A stretch of 64,000 nucleotides of DNA from an uncultured Gemmatimonadota bacterium (GTDB taxonomy: Bacteria > Gemmatimonadota > Gemmatimonadetes > Palauibacterales > Palauibacteraceae). Numbering within the stretch: position 1 is the first letter of the stretch; each line of letters opens with the position of its first letter. This document shows positions 1 through 9,154 of this stretch, in pieces. The translations under genes were made by a program, and so were the position numbers. Below the pieces are notes generated by a model, which searched no databases, was not told where the DNA came from, and saw only the letters and a program-made list of their open reading frames with translations. The stretch is from contig CAJWLK010000004.1 of the NCBI GenBank assembly GCA_913043255.1, forward strand, positions 124,001 through 188,000, written 5' to 3'.

Positions 1-36
1 TTTGCTGATTCAATCGGCACGACAGAAACCAAGGCT

Positions 37-1338
37 ATGAATAACAAGATCTGTCTCCAACGCAGACTCCAACAGGCACTGACCTGTGCTTGTTGTTTTA
101 TCGCATTCCCTGCAGCCGGTCAGGGAACTTCTTTGTCACTCGATTGTCCCGAGTTTTCGGGTGGACCGGGAAAACCGATCCAGACTGTCCGGTATCTAGC
201 AGCGGATGCCCTTGAGGGTCGATTCTCAGGTTCTGAAGGAGAGGCGTGTGCCGCTCAATACATTGCCGATATTTTTAAAATCCTCGGACTAAGACCAGCG
301 GGTAATTCGGGCTATTTTCAAGAGGTGCCGCTCGCGAGCGTGATGACACCCCATGCCCCGGTGGGAGTGGGCCGGAATGTGCTAGGGCTTCTTCCGGGTA
401 GTGATGAGCGTCTGGCAGAGACGGTGGTCGTCATTGGTGCGCATTACGACCACCTTGGTCTCGGGGAGTTCGGAAGCACGGGGAAAGCAGGTGCGATTCA
501 TAACGGTGCAGATGACAATGCTTCGGGTGTGGTCGCCATGATTGAGGCCGCGGAGCTTCTATCTCGTGGCCCGCGGCCGGGTCGATCGATCTTGTTCATC
601 GCGTTTACGGGAGAAGAATTAGGCCTCATCGGATCAGGTTTTTATACGCGTGAGCCAGCGTTTCCACTTGAGAACACGTCTGCTATGGTGAATTTGGATA
701 TGGTCGGCCGGCTGGAGGGGGACGCGATGATTCTCTACGGTACTGGTACTGCTCCGCAGTGGGAGGAGATCATTCCTTTGGCGAACGAGGGGCCAAGCAT
801 TCCGATGGTTTTTGAACCGTCAGGATTTGGACCCAGCGATCATACGTCCTTCTATACGCAGGACATTCCAGTACTACACCTGTTCACAAATGTGCACAGT
901 GACTACCACGGCGACACCGACGACTGGGATAAAATCGATGGTGACGGTTTGGTCAGAGTGAGCCAATTCACCGCGAATGTAACGCGTACAATTGCGAATT
1001 GGCCTACGCAATTGACCGTGGTGCCTGCCGTGGGAGAACAGGCGCCGCGAACAGGGGGTGGATCCGAAGTTTGGTTGGGAACGGTCCCCGACTTTACTCC
1101 AGTAGATTTCGGGGTGCTGTTAGCGGGCGTGACGGACGGATCTCCTGCGGAAGCGGCAGGATTGCAAAAAGGCGATATCCTTATACAGATCGGGCGGTTT
1201 GATATTGGAACACTCCAGGCATTTTCAGACGCACTAGCGGAACACAAACCAGGAGATGAAGTGCTACTACGTTACGTTCGCGATGGCCGAGTATTGGAGG
1301 CGAAAACTCGTCTCGGTGATCGGGCGGATCGCCCATGA
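37..1338 (+). CDS. Exported M28-family zinc aminopeptidase with C-terminal PDZ domain
   Basis: Probable exported aminopeptidase that trims peptides outside the cytoplasm. The first ~30 residues have a basic start, a hydrophobic stretch and a small-residue cleavage region, as in a signal peptide. All M28 di-zinc ligands are visible: H136 in HYDH, D159 in GADDNASG, the E193/E194 pair in TGEELG, D221 in NLDMVGR and H269 in SDHTSF. A PDZ-like domain covers about residues 350-430 (GSPAEAAGLQKGD), which may present substrates or partners. The end overlaps the next gene by four bases, so the two are probably co-transcribed. The family call is firm; the substrate is not known. Confidence 0.9.
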   Translation: MNNKICLQRRLQQALTCACCFIAFPAAGQGTSLSLDCPEFSGGPGKPIQTVRYLAADALEGRFSGSEGEACAAQYIADIFKILGLRPAGNSGYFQEVPLASVMTPHAPVGVGRNVLGLLPGSDERLAETVVVIGAHYDHLGLGEFGSTGKAGAIHNGADDNASGVVAMIEAAELLSRGPRPGRSILFIAFTGEELGLIGSGFYTREPAFPLENTSAMVNLDMVGRLEGDAMILYGTGTAPQWEEIIPLANEGPSIPMVFEPSGFGPSDHTSFYTQDIPVLHLFTNVHSDYHGDTDDWDKIDGDGLVRVSQFTANVTRTIANWPTQLTVVPAVGEQAPRTGGGSEVWLGTVPDFTPVDFGVLLAGVTDGSPAEAAGLQKGDILIQIGRFDIGTLQAFSDALAEHKPGDEVLLRYVRDGRVLEAKTRLGDRADRP

Positions 1339-2126
1339 TGAGTGGAATTGATCAGGTCTCGACATGTGTCGGCTGTGGGGCTGAGGCCACTGGGAATTTT
1401 TGCTCTGCTTGCGGAAGGTCATTGACGGCGGCGGCAACCTGTGGTGAGTGTGGTGCGCGACTTCGGGCGGGTGCGCTCTATTGTGCCGACTGTGGTAAAC
1501 TGGTGGCAACACGCCCGCCAAAACCTGCTTCGGCTCGTCTGCCTTGGATACTTTCGGCGGCTGCACTCGCAATATTCTCAGTGGCTATCGCATTGCTGGT
1601 CCAGCGACAGACGAGACCCCGAGTAGGAGATATGACCCTAACTGGCGGCATCCCGGGGCAGGAAGCAGAAAGCTCAAACATGCCCAGTATGGAGGAACTT
1701 GCCGCCATGACTCCACGTGAAGCGGCCGACCGCCTCTTTGAACGTGCTATGCGGGAACACGAAGCAGGCGACTTTGAGCGAGCTTCATTCTTCATCGATA
1801 TGGGGATTCAAGCGTACGCGGCTGTTCCTCCCGATGAAATCAATGCTGATGCACACTTCCACATAGGACTTCTCCGTTTACTCATGGGTGACTCGGCTTC
1901 AGCTCGAGCCAGAGCGGAGGCGATTTTGGCCGAAGAAGCGGAACACTTGCTTGGGCTTTTATTGGCCTCGCGTGCGGCGGACTTTGCAGGTGACGCGGTG
2001 ATCGCCGAAGAACTTCGGGAAAGAGTCCGTGAGTCGGTTAAGAGTTCGGGGGGGATCCCCGATCGACCTGAATATGTTTCCCACCGTGTGCTAATCGAAC
2101 GAGCATTGGAGGAAGAAAGCCGGTGA
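1335..2126 (+). CDS. Membrane-anchored double zinc-ribbon protein
   Basis: Function not known. The N-terminus carries two treble-clef-like zinc ribbons, with CxxC pairs at residues 11/14, 23/26, 36/39 and 50/53. One hydrophobic segment follows at about 69-90. The remaining ~170 residues are acidic, Ala/Glu-rich and probably helical, resembling TPR-like repeats (DRLFERAMREHEAGDFERA). This layout fits a cytoplasmic zinc ribbon tethered to the membrane with an outward helical domain. The start lies in an ATGATG at the end of the M28 gene, and the stop overlaps the M20 gene by four bases (GTGA), so it is the middle gene of a three-gene operon. A role in handling peptides or envelope proteins is inferred from context only. 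Confidence 0.75.
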   Translation: MMSGIDQVSTCVGCGAEATGNFCSACGRSLTAAATCGECGARLRAGALYCADCGKLVATRPPKPASARLPWILSAAALAIFSVAIALLVQRQTRPRVGDMTLTGGIPGQEAESSNMPSMEELAAMTPREAADRLFERAMREHEAGDFERASFFIDMGIQAYAAVPPDEINADAHFHIGLLRLLMGDSASARARAEAILAEEAEHLLGLLLASRAADFAGDAVIAEELRERVRESVKSSGGIPDRPEYVSHRVLIERALEEESR

Positions 2127-3286
2127 CCCTCGTCGATATTGAGCGCGCCGGTGAGCTGGCTGCTCAGTCTGTAAAATGTTTACGCGAGTGGCGAAGCGAC
2201 TTCATTGAGTTCGTCCAAACGCTTGCATTAGCCGAATCGCCGTCTACTGTCCCGGAATCCCAAGGCGATGTACGTGAGACCCTCCGGAGAGCCTTGCTTG
2301 ATCTTGGGTTCGAAGTCCAGCTCATTCCAGGAAAAAAATACGGTGACCATCTCCTCGCCCAAGTGCCCGGAACGTTCGCCGAGCAGATGCTTCTCGGGCA
2401 TTTGGATACGGTCTGGCCGTTAAATACTCTCGAGACTATGCCGGTCGAACTCGACAACGACATTCTCCGTGGGCCAGGCATTTTCGATATGAAGGGTGGA
2501 CTCGCCATCGGAATCTTCGCACTCCGGGCGCTTAAGACGATGGACTGCGTGCCACCGTTAGCACCTGGTTTTCTTATTACCTCTGAAGAAGAGATCGGAA
2601 GTCCAGAGTCAGAGCACTTGATCGTCGATCTCGCGAAGAAAGCGTCCCGCGTATTCGTTCTCGAGCCCGCACTTGGGGAACGAGGTAGGATCAAGACGTT
2701 CCGGAAGGGTGTGGGCCATTTTAGTGTTGAGGTGACAGGAGTCTCTTCGCATGCAGGACTCGCTCCCGATGCAGGCGCTTCGGCCATAGTCGAGTTGGCA
2801 AATGTGATACACTCACTGGCTGAGCTCGCAGACTCTAAGCGAGGGATCACGGTGAACGTTGGTGTCATCGAAGGAGGGACACGAGCCAATGTAGTTGCCG
2901 CACATGCGACTGCGGAGGTTGATGTAAGAGTGAAAACTGTTGAAGATGCCCGAAAGATCGAAGCCGAAATTGATCGTATAACGGCGTCAGTGCCTCGAAC
3001 GCATGTGACAATTGAGGGTACAGTAGCACGAGACCCGCTTGAGAGAACTCCGCGGAATCAGGCCTTATGGGAGAGTGCGCTTGGTATCGCGAGCAGCATC
3101 GGTGTGGATTTGGAAGAGGGAGATTCGGGAGGAGCGTCCGATGGGAATTTGACGAGCCAACACACCGCGACGTTAGATGGTCTCGGAGCGGTCGGCGATG
3201 GGGCTCATGCCGACCATGAGTTTCTGCATGTCGATCGATCGCTGGAGCGAGCTGCGATACTGGCGGGCCTCCTCACCCTCCCATAG
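2123..3286 (+). CDS. M20-family metallopeptidase, glutamate carboxypeptidase (CPG2) type
   Basis: Zinc-dependent exopeptidase of the M20A group, 387 residues and normal in length. The metal and catalytic motifs occur in order: GHLDTVWP (His and Asp), GPGIFDMKGG (bridging Asp), TSEEEIGS (catalytic Glu pair), VLEPA (Glu) and a C-terminal FLHVDRS (His). The dimerisation domain sits between about residues 185 and 295. No signal peptide is visible, so a cytoplasmic enzyme is expected, cleaving C-terminal glutamate or similar residues from peptides or conjugates. It starts with GTG in a GTGA overlap with the zinc-ribbon gene and ends the first operon. Substrate specificity cannot be read from the sequence. 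Confidence 0.85.
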   Translation: MTLVDIERAGELAAQSVKCLREWRSDFIEFVQTLALAESPSTVPESQGDVRETLRRALLDLGFEVQLIPGKKYGDHLLAQVPGTFAEQMLLGHLDTVWPLNTLETMPVELDNDILRGPGIFDMKGGLAIGIFALRALKTMDCVPPLAPGFLITSEEEIGSPESEHLIVDLAKKASRVFVLEPALGERGRIKTFRKGVGHFSVEVTGVSSHAGLAPDAGASAIVELANVIHSLAELADSKRGITVNVGVIEGGTRANVVAAHATAEVDVRVKTVEDARKIEAEIDRITASVPRTHVTIEGTVARDPLERTPRNQALWESALGIASSIGVDLEEGDSGGASDGNLTSQHTATLDGLGAVGDGAHADHEFLHVDRSLERAAILAGLLTLP

Positions 3287-3391
3287 CAAATCGAAATCCG
3301 GAAGAATTTGATCGATTTTCTATTCGGATGATTAGGTTTGCGCCTATCCGTCGGCTGGATAGCAGCTTCCGGCACCGATAAGCTCAAGCAC

Positions 3392-5068
3392 ATGTGTTCT
3401 GTATTGGGCATCTTCGAAAACGAGTCCGATCCTGAGGAACTGCGGCAAATCGCGTTGCGCCTCTCGCGTCGGCAAAGACACCGTGGTCCGGACTGGAGTG
3501 GTGTCTACGCCAGTGCGCGTGCGGTTCTTGCTCATGAGCGACTTGCGATTGTCGATGTCGAGAGCGGTGCCCAGCCACTCTTTGGGCCTCAGGAGACGAC
3601 GGTCCTAGCGGTCAATGGGGAGATCTATAACCACTTGGCTTTGAGGACGACTTTCAATGATTCCTATCCATTCCGGACTAAATCGGACTGTGAAATCATT
3701 CTCGCCCTCTACGACCAGAATCCAGAAAATCCTGTTGTATGGCTGAATGAGCTCAGTGGGATTTTTGCCTTCGCCCTCTACGACACAGTACAAGACCGGT
3801 ATCTGATAGCGCGCGACCCAGTTGGTGTGATGCCGCTGTACACTGGGCGTGACTCTCGTGGGCGCTTCTACGTAGCGTCAGAGATGAAAGCGTTGATCGA
3901 CGTCTGCTCTGAGATACACGATTTGCCGCCCGGTCACTATCTGGACAGTTCCAAAGGGGAAGCCCCGACACCGTACTATGAACCAGGGTGGCGTTCTTAC
4001 GAAGCGGTATCAGGTGGTCCGTGCGAACCTGAAATGATTTGTGAGGCACTCGAAAGTGCGGTCCACCGTCAGTTGATGTCGGACGTTCCATACGCGGTCC
4101 TCCTCTCAGGAGGACTCGACTCTTCGATTATTGCGGCTCTTACAAGCAAATTCGCTCGTAGTCGCGTTGAGACCGCAGATTTGGAAGAAGCATGGTGGCC
4201 GAGACTGCACTCGTTCGCGATCGGTCTCGAGGGATCTCCTGATTTAGCTGCGGCGCGCACAGCCGCTGATTCTTTGAGTACTGTGCACCACGAGATTGTC
4301 TACACGATCCAGGAAGGCATAGATGCTCTTTCTGACGTGATTTATCACCTTGAGACATTCGATGTGACGACCATCCGTGCCGCTACTCCTATGTACCTCC
4401 TGGCTCGAAGAATCAAGGCAATGGGTATCAAAATGGTTCTCTCGGGTGAGGGGGCGGATGAAGTGTTCGGGGGGTATCTGTATTTTCATAAGGCCCCTAA
4501 CAACCGTGCGTTTCATGATGAGACTGTCCGTAAGCTTGAACAGCTTCATAAGTACGATTGTTTGCGTGCCAACAAATCTATGGCGGCTTGGGGCGTGGAA
4601 ACGCGTGTGCCGTTCCTTGACCGCGAATTCTTGGATATCGCTATGTCACTCGATCCAGAAGTGAAGCGGCCACAAGATGGGCGCATGGAGAAGTCCATAC
4701 TCCGAGAAGCGTTTACGGGGATGCTTCCGGATGAAATCCTCTGGCGACAGAAAGAACAGTTCTCAGACGGTGTCGGCTATTCATGGATCGAAAGCCTAAA
4801 GCACTTTGGAGACAATCAAGTCTCCGATGAGGAACTTTCTTCTGCTTCTGTGCGCTACCCAATAAATCCTCCTCGTACAAAAGAAGCCTACCTCTATCGC
4901 TCTATATTTGCCTCGCATTTTCCGATCGACTCAGCTGCACTCTGTGTTCCTGAAGGGCCTAGCATCGCGTGCAGCACCCCCGCCGCGCTCGAGTGGGATT
5001 CAAGCTTCGCAAAGATGGCAGACCCTTCGGGTCGGGCTGTACAGGACGTACATCATGATAGTTACTGA
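3392..5068 (+). CDS. asnB: Asparagine synthetase B, glutamine-hydrolysing
   Basis: Makes asparagine from aspartate, ATP and glutamine in the cytoplasm. The ATG at 3392 is chosen over an upstream TTG at 3338 because it gives MCSVLGIF, and class II glutamine amidotransferases need Cys2 as the exposed N-terminal nucleophile after Met removal. The glutaminase domain fills about residues 1-200 (RHRGPDWSG, NGEIYNH). The synthetase domain carries the pyrophosphate loop LLSGGLDSS and SGEGADEVFGGY. At 558 residues it is close to E. coli AsnB. It is followed 96 bases later by an acyl-CoA synthetase gene on the same strand. The call is strong. Confidence 0.93.
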   Translation: MCSVLGIFENESDPEELRQIALRLSRRQRHRGPDWSGVYASARAVLAHERLAIVDVESGAQPLFGPQETTVLAVNGEIYNHLALRTTFNDSYPFRTKSDCEIILALYDQNPENPVVWLNELSGIFAFALYDTVQDRYLIARDPVGVMPLYTGRDSRGRFYVASEMKALIDVCSEIHDLPPGHYLDSSKGEAPTPYYEPGWRSYEAVSGGPCEPEMICEALESAVHRQLMSDVPYAVLLSGGLDSSIIAALTSKFARSRVETADLEEAWWPRLHSFAIGLEGSPDLAAARTAADSLSTVHHEIVYTIQEGIDALSDVIYHLETFDVTTIRAATPMYLLARRIKAMGIKMVLSGEGADEVFGGYLYFHKAPNNRAFHDETVRKLEQLHKYDCLRANKSMAAWGVETRVPFLDREFLDIAMSLDPEVKRPQDGRMEKSILREAFTGMLPDEILWRQKEQFSDGVGYSWIESLKHFGDNQVSDEELSSASVRYPINPPRTKEAYLYRSIFASHFPIDSAALCVPEGPSIACSTPAALEWDSSFAKMADPSGRAVQDVHHDSY

Positions 5069-5164
5069 TACAGTCTACCAAGAACAGCTAGGTGAGAGTG
5101 CCTGGTATTTGGATATGCTCCTCTCCAACCCCCAGTGCGTACAACTCAGCTTAGTAAAGGACCC

Positions 5165-6775
5165 GTGAGTATCTCAATCTTTGAACGTTCTGCGAAATTC
5201 GCCCGTCGTGTTGCCTTGCTCGCGAATGGGGAGAGCCGAACGTATGAGTGGCTAGAGGCTCAGTCTCGAGTTCGAGCAGAACAACTACTTCGCGGATCTG
5301 CAGACATTGAAGAAGCTCGAATTGGGTTTCTGATGAAACCAGGACTTGATTATGTGGTCACACAATGGGCTATCTGGCGTGCGGGTGGCATAGCCGTACC
5401 CCTGTGCCCCGAACACCCTGATCCAGAACTCACGTACATCATTGAGGATGCGGGTGTGTCACTGTTATTGGCTTCAGAGTTGCTTGACGAAAAGCTCCGA
5501 CCGATAGCACGGGCGCAAAACTTGTCTTTTCGCACTACAAGTGAATTGGGAGGTGAAGTTTCTCTAGAGGAGAACGAAACTGTAGAGTTGCCCACACTCA
5601 GCCTGGATCGTAGGGCTATGATCCTATACACGAGTGGTACCACAGGTCGCCCCAAAGGTGCTGTAAGCACACACGCGAATATGACTGCGCACATGGAGTC
5701 GCTCGTCGAAGCGTGGAACTGGGATAGCCAAGACCATATCCTTCATGTCCTACCACTGCATCACACCCATGGCGTTGTAAACGCGCTTTGTTGTGCACTC
5801 TATTCGGGTGCGACTGTCGAATTTTCTCGGCCCGAAGCTACACAATGCTGGGACCGTTTTGCCTCGGGCGAGGTCACCGTGTTCATGGCCGTACCAACAA
5901 TCTACTCAAAACTCCTTCATGCGTGGGAGCAGGCGGATGACTTTACCCGGGCTCGTTGGACCAAGGGGGCTGCGAAACTCAGACTAATGGTTTCGGGCTC
6001 GGCCGCTCTCCCCGTCAGTATTTTCGAGCGCTGGAAAGTGGCTACCGGACATGATCTCCTCGAGCGTTACGGGATGACGGAAATCGGGATGGGGCTCTCG
6101 AACCCCTACGCTGGAGAACGACGCCCAGGCACGGTCGGGCAGCCTCTTCCGTCCGTAGATCTTCGAATCGTCAATCCCGAGAGCCATAAAGTGCTGGCCG
6201 AAGGTCTCCACGCCATTGAGCAAGGTGCCTCCGGAGAGATTCAAGTGCGCGGTCCAATGGTATTCTCAGAATATTGGGGACGTCCCGATGATACGGCCGC
6301 ATCATTCGAAGATGGGTGGTTTCGGACGGGTGATGAGGCAGTCCTTGAAGAGGGCTACTACCGCATCTTGGGTCGACGGTCTGTCGATATCCTAAAGAGT
6401 GGTGGTTATAAGATTTCCGCCGTCGAGATAGAAGAGGTTCTTCGATCCCATCCCGCTGTTCAAGACTGTGCTGTGGTGGGTTTGCCTTGTGAGGAATGGG
6501 GTGAACGCGTAGCAGCTGCGGTTGTAGTTGAGCCGGGGGCTTTATTATTGCCGGATCGCATCCTCTCAGGCCAGGAAGGCCCCGATGCACGATCAAAGGC
6601 CGTGAAGTCTATCCTCGATGGGTGGACACGTGAGCGGTTGGCTCCATATAAGGTGCCGCGCGCCTGGTTGTGTTTGGATGGACTGCCAAGAAATGCAATG
6701 GGAAAAATCCAAAAGCCTACTGTACAAGATCTTTTCGCAGCCCATGGGGAAGGTCCGCTTGAAGTGAGCAGGTAG
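5165..6775 (+). CDS. AMP-forming acyl-CoA synthetase, malonyl-CoA synthetase (MatB)-like
   Basis: Adenylate-forming ligase that activates an acid with ATP and transfers it to CoA. The core motifs are YTSGTTGRPKG, ERYGMTEIG, DGWFRTGDE, LGRRSVDILKSGGYKIS and the catalytic lysine in NAMGKIQKP near the C-terminus. The short N-terminus and wording such as GGIAVPLCPEHP resemble MatB/ACSF3-type malonyl-CoA synthetases more than long-chain enzymes; that substrate is an inference. The GTG at 5165 is preferred to the GTG at 5135 because AAAGG lies just upstream at proper spacing. It is convergent with the DUF1295 gene, with 18 bases between them. Confidence 0.82.
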   Translation: MSISIFERSAKFARRVALLANGESRTYEWLEAQSRVRAEQLLRGSADIEEARIGFLMKPGLDYVVTQWAIWRAGGIAVPLCPEHPDPELTYIIEDAGVSLLLASELLDEKLRPIARAQNLSFRTTSELGGEVSLEENETVELPTLSLDRRAMILYTSGTTGRPKGAVSTHANMTAHMESLVEAWNWDSQDHILHVLPLHHTHGVVNALCCALYSGATVEFSRPEATQCWDRFASGEVTVFMAVPTIYSKLLHAWEQADDFTRARWTKGAAKLRLMVSGSAALPVSIFERWKVATGHDLLERYGMTEIGMGLSNPYAGERRPGTVGQPLPSVDLRIVNPESHKVLAEGLHAIEQGASGEIQVRGPMVFSEYWGRPDDTAASFEDGWFRTGDEAVLEEGYYRILGRRSVDILKSGGYKISAVEIEEVLRSHPAVQDCAVVGLPCEEWGERVAAAVVVEPGALLLPDRILSGQEGPDARSKAVKSILDGWTRERLAPYKVPRAWLCLDGLPRNAMGKIQKPTVQDLFAAHGEGPLEVSR

Positions 6776-6793
6776 AACAATTTTGTTTGTAGT

Positions 6794-7669
6794 CTAGTTC
6801 GCCCGTTTACTGATTTTTGGCAACAGCCTAGGTGTCGACGCCTTGTAGGCCTCGTATTCAGGGTCCCCCCCCCATTTGTGATCGGCAGCTGCTTCGAGCA
6901 TAGGTACTCCACTGATCTTCGTTAGGAGGATCCAAACAAAGATTGGGGAGATGAGAGTGATCAATGCCCAGCCACTGAGGGCGGGAAGAGCAACAACAGA
7001 TACGCCTAACCATAAGGTGATCTCACCTAAATAGTTGGGGTGTCGGCACAAAGACCACAGACCAGATCGAATAAACCTTCCGCGGTTTTCCAAAGACTTG
7101 CGGAACCGTCGTTTTTGCTCGTCTGCCGTGATTTCCAGAGTCAGTCCACCGGCCCAAATGATCAAGCCGACGGCTACAAAACCATCAAGTGTGGTTTGGT
7201 TATGACTCGTAATCGCTGCTATCGCGGAAGCCCCCGTCATCAGCACCCAAAGACCTTGAAGCGTCCAAGTCAGCAAGAACGATGGCAAACGATATTTCAT
7301 CTCGTCGAACCGAGAATCTGAACCTGCTGTTCTAACACGGGTGAAGAGGAATGTCCCAAGCCGTGTCGCCCAGACGAGGACCATCCCCCCCAATAAGTAA
7401 GCCCGAGGGTCCGGATCTCCTGTAGTGACGAGGGCCATGATTACAATGGCTATGAACGATAGTGAGCCTGTGAGATCAAAGAACTTTTCCGAGTGAGAAA
7501 ACCAGGCTGGAATAAACACGAGCCATTGGATAGCGAAGGCGACAATTGAGCACCAAGCAAAGACTGGAAGACCGGCCCAATATTTGCCAGAAACCCCTCC
7601 ACAAATGGTGATGATAATGGCCACCACCAAGGTCAAAATGATGGATGCGAATGCTCGTGCAGAACTCAT
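6794..7669 (-). CDS. DUF1295 integral membrane protein (steroid 5-alpha-reductase-like)
   Basis: Polytopic membrane protein of the DUF1295 family, which shares a fold with the C-terminal domain of steroid 5-alpha-reductases and isoprenylcysteine methyltransferases. About seven or eight hydrophobic segments can be read. The C-terminal signature is present: TADEQKRRFR, SGLWSLCRHPNYLGEI, then two more membrane spans. The family is suspected to act on lipids or polyprenyl/sterol-like substrates with NADPH or SAM, but the bacterial function is not settled. The gene is transcribed away from the serine hydrolase at 7910, and the 240-base shared upstream region holds a GATC-rich palindrome. Confidence 0.85.
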   Translation of the reverse strand: MSSARAFASIILTLVVAIIITICGGVSGKYWAGLPVFAWCSIVAFAIQWLVFIPAWFSHSEKFFDLTGSLSFIAIVIMALVTTGDPDPRAYLLGGMVLVWATRLGTFLFTRVRTAGSDSRFDEMKYRLPSFLLTWTLQGLWVLMTGASAIAAITSHNQTTLDGFVAVGLIIWAGGLTLEITADEQKRRFRKSLENRGRFIRSGLWSLCRHPNYLGEITLWLGVSVVALPALSGWALITLISPIFVWILLTKISGVPMLEAAADHKWGGDPEYEAYKASTPRLLPKISKRAN

Positions 7670-7792
7670 GAATAGGTTTTTACCATTCCTTCCTTAAACG
7701 TGCAAACGTAAAGATTGAACAAGATCGAATACCCAATTGTTGTTTGTTACTGACGGCGAAACCAGCCTGCACTCAATGATAACATCGCTTGC

Positions 7793-7812
7793 TTGATCGC
7801 GATCAATTGATC
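7793..7812. promoter_or_regulatory. Overlapping GATC-rich palindromes in a divergent intergenic region
   Basis: TTGATCGCGATCAA (7793-7806) is a perfect 14-base palindrome and GATCAATTGATC (7801-7812) a perfect 12-base palindrome sharing six bases with it. They lie between the divergent DUF1295 and serine hydrolase genes, where an operator would be expected. The bound regulator is unknown. The rest of the 7670-7909 gap shows no clear gene or RNA. Confidence 0.35.
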
Positions 7813-7909
7813 GTCAGGCATTGCGTACCCCGAAGGAAAGCTGAAGGATCGATCTGTAGGGTAGTGTTTCAGGCTAGATGCTTAAGCTGTAGCTCGCAAA
7901 AGTGGAACA

Positions 7910-9130
7910 ATGGAGAATCATATGCCGAACTTTTTCGCTAAATGTGTCATGCCTCCCATAAAACGATGGGTTGGGTGCGCAAGAAGAGATCTGTCTTTGG
8001 GCTTGGCATCATTTCTGGTGGTAACTGGGTCTATGACAGCCCCTTCGATGGTTGACGCCCAAGTCTCTCGCGATCAACTGCTCGACTACATGGAACAGGT
8101 CCGTAACGAGAATGATTTGCCGGGAATGTCAGTGGCTGTGGCTGTGGATGGCGAGATCGTGTTCTCGGAAGGGGTCGGTCACGCTGAACTGGACAATCAG
8201 GTCCCTGCAACTGGCCGGACGGTACACAACGTGGGGTCAGTTTCCAAGGTGCTTGCGGTCGTCGGACTTATGAAGTTGGTCGAAGAAGGAAAGGTGGATT
8301 TAGACGCAACGATCCAGACGTATATGCCCTATTATCCAGAGAAAGAGGTTCCGGTCACGGTTCGACAGACCCTGACTCATACTTCGGGGATCCGGCACTA
8401 CAACGGAGTAGAATTTGGGCCCTACGATCTGCTCTCCCTTCGCCACTACGATGATTTTGAGGAGGCAACGGAACTTTGGCGTGATGATCCGCTTGTATTC
8501 GAGCCCGGCAGCGCGTGGATGTACTCCTCACACGCACATAACCTGCAGCACGGGATTGTTGAGGCTGCATCGGGTATGGATTATGAAGAATACTTGAAAC
8601 GTTACGTGTATGAGCCTGCCGGTATGGGGGCTACACAATTCGACGTTCCCAGCCGCGTGGTCCACAACCGAGGTCATGGTTACGTCCGAGATGCGCAAGG
8701 ACATTTCATCCACCCCTCTCCGGAAGATCCGAGCTACAAATACGCGGGTGGCGGGATCATTTCGAACGTCGAGGACATGGTTCGTTTTGGACTCGCACTG
8801 AACGAAGGTCGTATCCTCGAACCCGAGACCATCGAGGAAATGTATCGGGTACAACTTGACCCATCGATCATGCAGTTCGTGCCTGACGGTTCGTCCCTTC
8901 CGCTAGGTCACGAACAGGCAATTGCCTGGTTTATTCGCACGGATCAGGCGGGTCGTAAGTACCCAAGCCATACTGGAACGGTGAAAGGGACGCGGTCATT
9001 CCTGGCTAACTTTCACCAATACGGCGTAGTGGTATCCCTCCAGGTCAATGCGCTGCCGTTCGACTCGGCAAGATACGGTGAGGCGATCGCGCAAATGTTT
9101 CTTCCGCCTGCAGCCACTGGAAACCACTGA
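7910..9130 (+). CDS. Exported serine beta-lactamase-like hydrolase (class C / esterase family)
   Basis: Member of the large class C beta-lactamase/D-aminopeptidase/esterase fold family, probably an exported peptidase or esterase rather than a resistance enzyme. A hydrophobic segment at about residues 24-47 ending near VDAQ fits a signal peptide. The SxxK motif appears as SVSK, the second motif as YSSH, where the usual Tyr-x-Asn is not kept, and the third as HTG in SHTGTVKG. The ATG at 7910 is used; an ATG four codons later is equally possible. The amidase gene follows after 24 bases and an M20 peptidase after that, so they may form one catabolic unit. Confidence 0.83.
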   Translation: MENHMPNFFAKCVMPPIKRWVGCARRDLSLGLASFLVVTGSMTAPSMVDAQVSRDQLLDYMEQVRNENDLPGMSVAVAVDGEIVFSEGVGHAELDNQVPATGRTVHNVGSVSKVLAVVGLMKLVEEGKVDLDATIQTYMPYYPEKEVPVTVRQTLTHTSGIRHYNGVEFGPYDLLSLRHYDDFEEATELWRDDPLVFEPGSAWMYSSHAHNLQHGIVEAASGMDYEEYLKRYVYEPAGMGATQFDVPSRVVHNRGHGYVRDAQGHFIHPSPEDPSYKYAGGGIISNVEDMVRFGLALNEGRILEPETIEEMYRVQLDPSIMQFVPDGSSLPLGHEQAIAWFIRTDQAGRKYPSHTGTVKGTRSFLANFHQYGVVVSLQVNALPFDSARYGEAIAQMFLPPAATGNH

Positions 9131-9154
9131 GTTCGTATCGATGAACGGTTAACA

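Noticed and set aside
2164-2889. 241-codon open frame on the minus strand inside the M20 gene
   Set aside because: It lies wholly within a gene with full catalytic motifs on the other strand and its translation shows Ser/Arg/Pro-rich composition with no family likeness.
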